Below are positions 7,498-14,614 of a stretch of 32,583 nucleotides of DNA, in pieces. Under the pieces are notes generated by a model, which made no database searches, was not told where the DNA came from, and was given only the letters and a program-made list of their open reading frames with translations. Position numbers and translations under genes: made by a program. The first letter of the stretch is position 1; each line of letters begins with the position of its first letter. Source of the DNA: Saccharopolyspora soli (GTDB taxonomy: Bacteria; Actinomycetota; Actinomycetes; Mycobacteriales; Pseudonocardiaceae). The stretch covers positions 1 to 32,583 of the forward strand of contig NZ_JALBWV010000083.1 in NCBI RefSeq assembly GCF_022678645.1, read 5' to 3'.

Positions 7498-9800
7498 CCA
7501 TGTACCAACAGCAAAGCTCGCACTGGGGTCTGTTCAGTGCGGCGCGCAAACCGGGCGGCCTGGACGTGATCCCAGATCCGGACGACCCGAACCCGGCTCC
7601 ACTGCTGCGCAACGTGCCCGCCGCGCTCGACGAACGGCTCCGGGTGCGCACGCCTCACGTGCGTCGCGGCTGGCTGGAAGGCGGCTCGGCCGAGCGCGGC
7701 GACGACGAGTACCTGCCGATCAGCTGGTCGGAGGCGATCGGGCTGGCGGCCGGGGAACTGGACCGGGTCCGCACCACGTACGGCAACGAGGCGATCTACG
7801 GCGGCTCCTACGGCTGGGGCAGCGCTGGCCGGTTCCACCACGCGCAGAGCCAGGTCCACCGCTTCCTGAACGTCATCGGCGGATACACCCGCTCGGTGCA
7901 GACCTACAGCCTGGGTGCCGCCCGACCGCTGTTGCGGCACGTGGTCGGCAACGACGACCCGATCTCGAAGGCGACAGCGTGGCCGGTGCTCGCCGAGCAC
8001 ACCGAGCACTTCGTCTGCTTCGGCGGCATCCCGGAGAAGAACTCGCAGGTCAACTCCGGCGGCGTGAGCCGACACGAGGTGGCCGGGCACCTGCGCCGGG
8101 CGCGGGCCCGCGGTGCCTGGTTCACGCTGATCAGCCCGCTGCGCGACGACCTCGCCCCGGAACTCGACGCCAGGTGGCTGGCGCCGGTGCCGGGCACCGA
8201 CACCGCGCTGATGCTGGCGTTGAGCTACGTGCTGATCGATCGCGGTTGGCACGACGAGGAATTCCTGCGCACCCACTGCGTCGGGTTCGACCAGTTCCGG
8301 AGGTACCTGTTCGGCGCGGCCGACGGCATCGCGAAGAGCCCGCAGTGGGCGGAGCAGGTCTGCGGCATCGACGCGGCGGTCATCGTCGGGCTGGCCGAAT
8401 CGATGGCGACCCGGCGCACCATGGTGACGTTGAGCTGGTCGTTGCAGCGCGCCCGCTACGGCGAGCAGCCGCTTTGGGCGGGTATCGCGCTGGCCTGCGT
8501 GCTCGGCCAGATCGGCTTGCCCGGCGGTGGATTCGGCCACGGCTACGGCGCGACGGCGGGCGTGGGGGCGCGACGGCTGCCGTACCGGCTGCCGACGTTG
8601 CCGCAGGGCGTGAACCCGGTGCGCGAGTTCATCCCGGTGGCGCGCGTCGCGGACATGCTGCTGCATCCGGGGGAGGAGTACGACTACGACGGCGAACGCC
8701 GCCGGTACCCGGACATCCGGTTGGTGTACTGGGCCGGTGGGAATCCGTTCCACCACCACCAGGACCTGGCGCGGCTGACCGAGGCGTTCCGCCGCCCGGA
8801 CACGGTGATCGTCCACGAACCGTTCTGGACGGCGACGGCCCGGCACGCGGACATCGTCTTCCCGGCCACGACCACCCTGGAGCGCAACGATCTGGGCTGC
8901 GCCAAGGAAGATCGCGCGCTGGTCGCCATGCGGCAGGTGACGCCGCCGCTGGGCCAGGCGCGTTCGGACTTCGAGATCTTCGCCGCCCTGGCCGGGAAGC
9001 TGGGGGTGGAGCAGGAGTTCACCGAGGGCCGCGACGAGTGGGGCTGGTTGGCGCACCTGTACGAGCAGTGGCGGCGCGAGGCGTCCGATCCGGGCCTGGA
9101 TTTCCAGCAGTTCTGGGAGCTCGGCCGTCTCGAACTGCCCGCCGAGCCGGACGACCAAGTGCTCTACGAGCAGTTCCGCGCCGACCCGGCCGCGCATCCG
9201 CTGGCCACCCCGAGCGGTCGCATCGAGCTGTTCTCCGAGCGGATCGACTCCTTCGGCTACGCCGACTGCCCCGGACATCCGACCTGGCTGGTGCCGGAGG
9301 AGCTGCAGATCCAGCCGGGGTCCGGCGACTTCCCGCTGTTCCTGGTCGCGAACAACCCGGCGACCCGGCTGCACAGCCAACTCGACCACGGCGCGACCAG
9401 CACCAGCGCCAAGATCCACGGCCGCGAGCCGGTGCGCATGCACCCCACGGACGCGGTCGTGCGCGGACTGTCCACAGGGGACCTCGTGCGGGTGACCAGT
9501 GCGACGGGCAGCGTGCTGGCGGCCGTGGTGATCAGCTGCTCGGTGCGCCCCGGCGTGGTGCAGTTGTCGACCGGTGCCTGGTACGACCCCAGCGCCCCCG
9601 GAGTCGCGACCTGCATCCACGGCAACCCGAACGCCCTGACTCGGGACGTCGGAACATCCCGGCTGGCCCAGGGCTGCACCGGTCAACTGACCCGAGTGCA
9701 GGTGCGGCGCTTCATCGAAACGCTACCGCCGCTGAAAGCCCACGAACCCCCGACCGAAGGTCCCACCGGAACGGCGGTGTCCACCGACAGTCCCACCTGA
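7494..9800 (+). CDS. Molybdopterin S/N-oxide reductase, BisC/TorA-like
   Basis: A 766-768 residue oxidoreductase of the DMSO-reductase superfamily. The N-terminus lacks the Cys cluster of the [4Fe-4S] members and has no twin-arginine signal. This matches the cytoplasmic BisC branch (biotin or methionine sulfoxide reductase) rather than exported TorA. Family marks are GGSYGWGSAGRFHHAQSQ, then TYSLGAARPLLRHVVG, whose Ser (S137 counted from ATG 7500) should be the molybdenum ligand. Others are VYWAGGNPFHHHQD and, in the C-terminal cofactor-binding domain, GAWYDP and HGNPNALT. The start is GTG 7494 (GTGA overlap with the ATPase stop) or ATG 7500. Sitting last in a peptide-uptake operon, it probably reduces an S- or N-oxide in the imported compound. 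Electron donor is not encoded nearby. Confidence 0.88.
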   Translation: MTMYQQQSSHWGLFSAARKPGGLDVIPDPDDPNPAPLLRNVPAALDERLRVRTPHVRRGWLEGGSAERGDDEYLPISWSEAIGLAAGELDRVRTTYGNEAIYGGSYGWGSAGRFHHAQSQVHRFLNVIGGYTRSVQTYSLGAARPLLRHVVGNDDPISKATAWPVLAEHTEHFVCFGGIPEKNSQVNSGGVSRHEVAGHLRRARARGAWFTLISPLRDDLAPELDARWLAPVPGTDTALMLALSYVLIDRGWHDEEFLRTHCVGFDQFRRYLFGAADGIAKSPQWAEQVCGIDAAVIVGLAESMATRRTMVTLSWSLQRARYGEQPLWAGIALACVLGQIGLPGGGFGHGYGATAGVGARRLPYRLPTLPQGVNPVREFIPVARVADMLLHPGEEYDYDGERRRYPDIRLVYWAGGNPFHHHQDLARLTEAFRRPDTVIVHEPFWTATARHADIVFPATTTLERNDLGCAKEDRALVAMRQVTPPLGQARSDFEIFAALAGKLGVEQEFTEGRDEWGWLAHLYEQWRREASDPGLDFQQFWELGRLELPAEPDDQVLYEQFRADPAAHPLATPSGRIELFSERIDSFGYADCPGHPTWLVPEELQIQPGSGDFPLFLVANNPATRLHSQLDHGATSTSAKIHGREPVRMHPTDAVVRGLSTGDLVRVTSATGSVLAAVVISCSVRPGVVQLSTGAWYDPSAPGVATCIHGNPNALTRDVGTSRLAQGCTGQLTRVQVRRFIETLPPLKAHEPPTEGPTGTAVSTDSPT

Positions 9801-9813
9801 CCCGGCTCCGCTC

Positions 9814-10905
9814 TCAGGCGGCGGGATTGCCGAGGGTCATCATCAACCTGTTGGCCCAGGCGAACATCGCCGCCACCGCGACGAGGTCGCGGACGTCGTC
9901 GGCGCTGAGGCCGACCGCGTGCAGCCGCCGGATGTCAGTGGCGCCCAGCGCAGCCGGGGTGGGGGCGAGCGCGCCGACCGCGTCGACGATCGCGCGTTGC
10001 CTCGGGTCCGCCACTGCCGCCGGACCGGCTTCTGCTAGCGCGACCGAGGTGATCTGGTCCTTCGACAGCTGGACCTGGCGACGGCCGTGCACGCCCGCGC
10101 AGTACTCGCACCCGGTGATCAGCGAAGTGGCGAGCGCGGCGAGTTCGCGGTCCGCGCGGTCCAGCGAACCGGCGCCGGTCATGATCGCGTCGTAGAGCGC
10201 GGTCCGCTCCGCCAGCACCAGCGGATCGTGCAGCAGGGTCAGGTAGAACGGGGACCACTTGGCCGGGGTCTTCTCGTCGGCCCCGGCGGGTTTCTCCGGC
10301 TCCGGCACCGGATCGACCCACGGAACCCAGCGCAGCACCGGAAACGCCTCGGCCGGGCTCGGCAGTTCGCAGCCATCGGCGGTGGCACCGGCTTCGATGC
10401 TGTTCACCGGGCCGGAAACCGGCCCGTCACCGGCCGCCTCGACCAGCCGCACCCCGAGCAGCAGCCGAACCCGATAGCTGACGTACGCGACGACCTGCGA
10501 CGCCGCCACCACCTGCGCGGCGGTGAACCCGTGCGCCCGCAGGACCGCGATCTCCGCCGCGCTCGCGTCGACCGGATCGAGCGCGACCTGCTCGCAGTGC
10601 GCGAGTAACGCGTGCAGCGGTTCGGGCAGTTCGGTCCAGCGATCGGTGTCGCGGATGACGTCGGCGGCGCCGTCACCTGCCAACGAGTCCAGTTCGCGGG
10701 CGATTTCGTCGGCGTATTCCTGGTGTTCGTTGACCAGCGCGACGCGGAGCGCGATGCGCGCCCGGTCCGCCCAGTCGAGCACGGACTGGTCGGCCGGGCG
10801 CAGCACTGCGGCGTCGACGCTCGCGGTGAACTCGCGCAGGTCCGGGCGAAGCGCGTCCAACGACGCCTCGGTGCGGACAACACGATCACTGCTAGCAGTC
10901 GTCAT
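9814..10905 (-). CDS. Fused two-part carboxymuconolactone decarboxylase/AhpD-like protein
   Basis: A 363-residue protein made of two CMD-like halves. The N-terminal half (about 10-200, 'PADQSVLDWADRARIALRVALVNEHQEYADEI') lacks the redox motif. The C-terminal half (about 235-350) carries C266-x2-C269-x3-H273 in GCEYCAGVHGRR, the AhpD-type peroxidase-like site. As I recall, the families named after Avi_7170 and Avi_7169 match the two halves, and separate genes for them occur beside peptide-type ABC importers. That would tie this gene to the operon it faces tail to tail, 13 bp away. ATG 10905 is chosen because homology-like sequence starts there; the frame stays open to 11094 but that stretch is Pro/Arg/Ser-rich and contains a palindrome. 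Role is probably thiol or peroxide protection or substrate handling. Confidence 0.8.
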   Translation of the reverse strand: MTTASSDRVVRTEASLDALRPDLREFTASVDAAVLRPADQSVLDWADRARIALRVALVNEHQEYADEIARELDSLAGDGAADVIRDTDRWTELPEPLHALLAHCEQVALDPVDASAAEIAVLRAHGFTAAQVVAASQVVAYVSYRVRLLLGVRLVEAAGDGPVSGPVNSIEAGATADGCELPSPAEAFPVLRWVPWVDPVPEPEKPAGADEKTPAKWSPFYLTLLHDPLVLAERTALYDAIMTGAGSLDRADRELAALATSLITGCEYCAGVHGRRQVQLSKDQITSVALAEAGPAAVADPRQRAIVDAVGALAPTPAALGATDIRRLHAVGLSADDVRDLVAVAAMFAWANRLMMTLGNPAA

Positions 10906-10935
10906 GAAGCATCCTGTCCGGGGGTTGAGAGTCGT

Positions 10936-10971
10936 GAGTGGGAATGGTCGCATGGGCGACCACTCCCACTC
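10936..10971. promoter_or_regulatory. 16-bp-arm palindrome in leader of CMD gene
   Basis: Left arm GAGTGGGAATGGTCGC (10936-10951) and right arm GCGACCACTCCCACTC (10956-10971) are complementary except for one base, with a 4-base spacer ATGG. It ends 31 bases upstream of the ATG of the minus-strand CMD gene. There is no T-run, so it is not an obvious intrinsic terminator. It could be an operator for an unlinked regulator or an RNA hairpin in the 5' leader controlling translation. The surrounding stretch 10906-11159 holds no other gene I can support and no riboswitch class that I recognise. Confidence 0.7.
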
Positions 10972-11159
10972 GGTGCCTGTCTTCGAACTCGTCCTGCATG
11001 GCGGTGCGGGTGGCGGAACCTCAACAGTGCTATGCGGGGACACCGGGCTATCTCGACTCCGGGATCCCCGACTCATGTATGTCCAATACACCACGTCGAG
11101 GCTGTTCTCCCGAGAAGACCCCTGAGAACCCGCGGCGGTGCAAGTGGCGAGGGTGGGCT

Positions 11160-11176
11160 AAGCGGCTTCGCCGCTT
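11160..11176 (-). terminator. Probable terminator after DUF418 gene
   Basis: The sequence AAGCGGC-TTC-GCCGCTT forms a perfect 7-bp stem with a 3-base loop, 26 bases beyond the stop of the minus-strand DUF418 gene. No strong T-run follows on the minus strand, which is common for actinomycete terminators. It also separates this gene from the promoter region of the CMD gene. Confidence 0.5.
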
Positions 11177-11202
11177 CTGAAAACAAGATCAAAGACCGGT
11201 GC

Positions 11203-12387
11203 TCACAGCCGATAGGTGAGGCGGCGGAGGGCGTCTTCGGCCGGGCCGCGCGCGGAACGTCGGTCGAGGTACCAGGCTCCGAGCACGGTCGCGGACCAGA
11301 CCAGCACCGCGATCGAAGCAGTCGTCAGCGCCGTGCTGCCGATTTCGCCGAGCGCGAGCGCGTATGGCGAGAGCAGGACGAGCCACGCGATCGACTGGAA
11401 CAGGTAGCCGGACAAGGAACGCTGCCCCAATGCCGCCACTGCGGCCAACGAACGGCGCGGCACGACGAGGGTGAGCAAGCCGAACAGCGCGACGTAGCCG
11501 GGTCCGGCGAGAAGCCCGCTGGTGGCGTGCAGGACGGCCGCGAGTTCCGCGGTGGATGCGCTGGTGTGCCACAGACCGGAACTGATCAGCCCCAACGGCA
11601 GACCGCCCGCCACCGCACCCCCGAGCCCAACCGCCGCCGTGCCGCGCAGCAGCACCCGGTGACTCGCCGGGTCCTCCAACAACCGTCGCCGGGCGGCCCA
11701 GATGCCAAGCCACACAACGGTTATGAAGCCCAAGACCGTCGACGTGTGGCCCGGCCATTCGGTGATCCGGGCGAGGGTGGCGCTGAAGTAGTCGTCCGCG
11801 ACGAGTGATTCGCGCTGCGTCGTCGGGACTCCCGCAGTCCCGCTCGGAGTTCGAACCGCGTCCAACACGAGGAGCACGGCCGTAACGACCGAACTCAGCG
11901 CCGAGCAACCCCAAATCCACAGCACGATGCGGTGCACGCGATCACCGCGCGGCAGCAGAACGAGGGTGGCGACGATGCCGACCAGCCCGTATGCGCCCAG
12001 GAAATCACCGAAGTTCAACAGCACGCCGTGGGCCACGCCGAACGCGACCAGCCAGGCATTGCGCCGCAGCAGCACCGAACGCACCCCGGCGGGCGCGGCA
12101 CCAGCCGCTTGCTGGCGGCGGGCCAGCTGCACCAGCCCGTAACCGAACATGATCGCGAACACCGGGAAGGCGCGGCTGTCCACCAGGGTCGCCACGAAGA
12201 GGTTGAACCCGCGTTCCAGTCCCTCGGGCCGCTGCTCGACACCGGGTTGGGTGCCGAACGCGGCGACCGCGCTGTTGGCGAGCGCGATGAACAGCAACAT
12301 GAAACCGCGGGCCAGGTCGGGCGCCAGCGCCCGTTCGCCGCGCCGCACCGGCCCGCGAACCGGACGCGGATCACTTTGGATCTGCAC
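11203..12387 (-). CDS. DUF418 family membrane protein
   Basis: A 394-residue polytopic membrane protein of the YeiB/DUF418 type. After an Arg-rich N-terminus comes 'DLARGFMLLFIALANS', the usual opening of the family, then 'LFVATLVDSRAFPVFAIMFGYGLVQLARR'. The C-terminal DUF418 domain (about 240-385) has 'LGQRSLSGYLFQSIAWLVL'. Its function is not established; the family is thought to move or bind unknown small molecules. The GTG at 12387 is preceded by GGGGAT, a weak ribosome site. The gene diverges from a TetR regulator across an AT-rich gap, so that regulator is the obvious candidate to control it. Confidence 0.88.
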   Translation of the reverse strand: MQIQSDPRPVRGPVRRGERALAPDLARGFMLLFIALANSAVAAFGTQPGVEQRPEGLERGFNLFVATLVDSRAFPVFAIMFGYGLVQLARRQQAAGAAPAGVRSVLLRRNAWLVAFGVAHGVLLNFGDFLGAYGLVGIVATLVLLPRGDRVHRIVLWIWGCSALSSVVTAVLLVLDAVRTPSGTAGVPTTQRESLVADDYFSATLARITEWPGHTSTVLGFITVVWLGIWAARRRLLEDPASHRVLLRGTAAVGLGGAVAGGLPLGLISSGLWHTSASTAELAAVLHATSGLLAGPGYVALFGLLTLVVPRRSLAAVAALGQRSLSGYLFQSIAWLVLLSPYALALGEIGSTALTTASIAVLVWSATVLGAWYLDRRSARGPAEDALRRLTYRL

Positions 12388-12547
12388 GGTACATCCCCAC
12401 TGCCGAAGTTAGTGTGTATATAAAACTATATGAGATAAACTAAACCATGTGCCATGATTGCCGGGCAAGCAGCAGAGGTGAACTCGCAGGTGAGGGGCGC
12501 TCGTGTTTTCCGGGCACGGGTGCCCCTCGCTTCGGAAAGGCGTGAGC
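12388..12547. promoter_or_regulatory. AT-rich divergent promoter between DUF418 and tetR
   Basis: Within this otherwise GC-rich window, bases 12411-12445 are strongly AT-rich (tgtgtatataaaactatatg and following bases). The block contains an imperfect dyad of TATATA and TATATG arms around AAAC, plus TATA-like -10 candidates on both strands. It sits between the start codons of a membrane protein gene and a TetR gene, as expected for an autoregulated divergent promoter with its operator. Exact -35 boxes are not clear to me. Confidence 0.55.
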
Positions 12548-13291
12548 ATGGACGATGCGGCAGTGCCCCCGGAACTACGTCGGCTCTGGCGCGTTCCGGC
12601 CAACTCGCGGATGGGCAGACCGGCGGAACTCGACGTGGATCGGGTGATGCGGGCGGCCGTCGAGCTGGCGGATCAGCACGGGCTGGCCGGGGTCACGCTG
12701 CCCAAGATCGCCCAGGCGCTCGGTTTCACCACCATGTCGCTGTACCGCTACGTGGGCTCGAAGGACGAACTCCTGGTCCTCATGCAGGACTTCGCGATGG
12801 GCATGCCACCGGAGATCACCGTCGAACCGGACGACTGGTGCGAAGGCTTGCGGCAGTGGGCCGCGGCCGAACGCCGGGTCAACCACCGGCACCCGTGGCT
12901 GGCGCAGGTGCCCGTCGCGGGGCCGCCGATCGGGCCGAACCAGATCAGCTGGATGGAAGCCGCGCTGCGCATCATGCGCGCCACCAAGCTCGACTGGGCG
13001 CAGAAGATCGGCGTGGTCATGCTGATCAGCGGATACGTCCGCCACACGACGTTGTTGTCGGAAGAACTGGAAACCGGCCGCGCGGCGGGCGTGGATGAAC
13101 CTGAAGCAACCCGACGCTACGGCGAAAGTCTCGCGAAGCTGATCAGTCCGAAAGATTTCCCGGAGGTGGCCGGACTCCTGGCCTCGGGTGTCTTCAACCA
13201 CTCGCCCGGCACGGGCGAAGACCCGGCAGCGGACCCGGACTTCACCTTCGGCTTGGACCGGATCCTCGACGGAATAGCCAACCTGACCTGA
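12548..13291 (+). CDS. TetR/AcrR family transcriptional regulator
   Basis: A 247-residue repressor-type protein. The HTH domain lies at about 28-75: 'VMRAAVELADQHGLAGVTLPKIAQALGFTTMSLYRYVGSKDELL'. The C-terminal ligand domain resembles the TetR/ActII type ('WAAAERRVNHRHPWLAQVP', 'YVRHTTLLSEELE'). ATG 12548 is preferred over an in-frame upstream ATG at 12503 because GGAAAGG precedes it and the domain starts after it. Its divergent neighbour, the DUF418 membrane protein, is its likely target. The 3' end meets the next minus-strand gene with only 11 bp between. Confidence 0.9.
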   Translation: MDDAAVPPELRRLWRVPANSRMGRPAELDVDRVMRAAVELADQHGLAGVTLPKIAQALGFTTMSLYRYVGSKDELLVLMQDFAMGMPPEITVEPDDWCEGLRQWAAAERRVNHRHPWLAQVPVAGPPIGPNQISWMEAALRIMRATKLDWAQKIGVVMLISGYVRHTTLLSEELETGRAAGVDEPEATRRYGESLAKLISPKDFPEVAGLLASGVFNHSPGTGEDPAADPDFTFGLDRILDGIANLT

Positions 13292-13302
13292 CCCGAGTCG
13301 TC

Positions 13303-14523
13303 CTAAGCGGATGAATCGGTCGGGGTGAAGTCGGTGGGCAGCGTTTGCTCGGTGAGGAGTCGTCGGGCTTGCCGGTGGCGGTCCGGGCCGGTCAGGCAGG
13401 TGCTCAGCAGGTCCCAGCCCTGGTAGTAGCCGAAGAGGTAAGGATTGCCGCCCTGGGCGGTGACGTGGCCGAGCACCGGGCCGAGTTCGTGCTCGGCGAA
13501 CAGCCCCCACCGCCGCAGGTAGTCCGCCACCGCTGCCTCAGAACGCCCTTCCGAGGTCAGGAAGGTCGCATTGCCCCAGACGCCGAAAAGCATCTTGCGG
13601 GCGTGGTGGATCGCGGCGAAGTCGCTGCTGTCCGGTCGGATTCCGCACGGGCCCAGGACGTTGTCGGTCAGCCACCGCTGGGCTTCGTCATCGGGGAAGA
13701 GGAGGGCCTGCGCGTGCATCCCGAGCGCTTCGCTGATCGTGAACTGCGGGGAGAGCAGGAACCGGACCTGCTGTTCGGTGCACCCGTTCCCGTCGACCAG
13801 GTGGATCTCCTTGAGCAGTTGCTCGGCGATGTGGCCGGGGTGTCCTTCGTGGGCCACCACGTCCAGCAGATCGGCGAGGTTGAACGGCAGGTCGCGGTTG
13901 ATGAAGACGATGGATCGGGTACCGCCCGCGTGGTAACCGGCGCCCAGGAAAGCCACCTCGGAAACCAGTTGGCAATCGACCTGTTCTTCCGGCAGCTCGA
14001 TGATCGTGGCCGCGGTGCGGGCCCGGGTCTCGGCCACCGCTGCGAGCACGAGGTCGGGCAGCCGGTCGACGTCGGGCAGGCTGTGGTGGTTCTGCCAAGA
14101 GTGCAGCCGGTCGGCGAGGGTGCCCGGTCCCGCCGGAAGTGCTCGGTCCAGCTCGGCGTGCGCCTGCTCGAACAGCTCCTCGGGCAGCGGCGCGACGTCC
14201 AGTCCCATGCACCGCCGGGTGTGTTCGGCCAGCGAGAACTCGGCGCCCGCCAGCCGGTGCGCGGTGGTCGTCAGGGCTTGCAACTGCGCGTCCAGGAACG
14301 CGCTGCGGGGCGGCGCGAATAGTTGCGGCAGGTCGGCGCGTAGCTGCTCGGCATCGTCGAGCAGTCGTTCGATCGGCGGGGGCTCTTCTGCTGCGGTCTG
14401 CTCGCGCCAGGGTTCCGGGCCTCGGTAGTCGAGGAAGAGGCCGCCGCCCGACTGCGTGACCCGACGATCGATGCGCAGGGCCAGTTCCGCATAAGCCCGC
14501 AGCCATCGCTGTGTGGAGATCAT
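13303..14523 (-). CDS. DUF885-like HExxH putative metallopeptidase
   Basis: A 406-residue protein with H225-E226-G227-H228-P229-G230-H231. This is a variant of the HEAxPGH motif of DUF885 proteins, where the two His and a downstream Glu bind zinc. E265 in ISEALGMHAQALLF would be that Glu, matching the 'EGWALYAE' region of the family. There is no signal peptide. Length is shorter than many DUF885 members, with the N-terminal helical part reduced. The start has TGGAG eight bases upstream. It is divergent from the large acidic protein gene, 91 bp away. A peptidase or amidase role is inferred; the substrate is unknown. Confidence 0.7.
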   Translation of the reverse strand: MISTQRWLRAYAELALRIDRRVTQSGGGLFLDYRGPEPWREQTAAEEPPPIERLLDDAEQLRADLPQLFAPPRSAFLDAQLQALTTTAHRLAGAEFSLAEHTRRCMGLDVAPLPEELFEQAHAELDRALPAGPGTLADRLHSWQNHHSLPDVDRLPDLVLAAVAETRARTAATIIELPEEQVDCQLVSEVAFLGAGYHAGGTRSIVFINRDLPFNLADLLDVVAHEGHPGHIAEQLLKEIHLVDGNGCTEQQVRFLLSPQFTISEALGMHAQALLFPDDEAQRWLTDNVLGPCGIRPDSSDFAAIHHARKMLFGVWGNATFLTSEGRSEAAVADYLRRWGLFAEHELGPVLGHVTAQGGNPYLFGYYQGWDLLSTCLTGPDRHRQARRLLTEQTLPTDFTPTDSSA

Positions 14524-14614
14524 CCGTGCTCCAGGTCATGTCCGACTTCGCCATCTCGAAGTTACCGGTGGAGCCCGGAGTCAGTGGGAGCTGCGGGATC
14601 GATACGCTTCGGGC

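Noticed and set aside
7149..9686. Very long antisense open frame opposite the ATPase and reductase genes
   Set aside because: It is a codon-position shadow of high-GC genes; the translation is Arg/His/Gln/Pro-rich with no domain, and the plus strand has firm family matches.
7487..10195. Long alternative-frame plus-strand ORF across the reductase gene
   Set aside because: Arg/Gly/Ala-rich low-complexity translation without motifs; it crosses the end of two real genes.
10906..11094. N-terminal extension of the CMD protein
   Set aside because: In-frame but Pro/Arg/Ser-rich, lacks a ribosome site and contains the 36-base palindrome; a regulatory leader fits better.
10906..11159. Riboswitch or sulfur-regulated leader peptide upstream of the CMD gene
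   Set aside because: No class-specific core that I recognise and no short Cys- or Arg-rich leader ORF in any frame; only the palindrome is supported.
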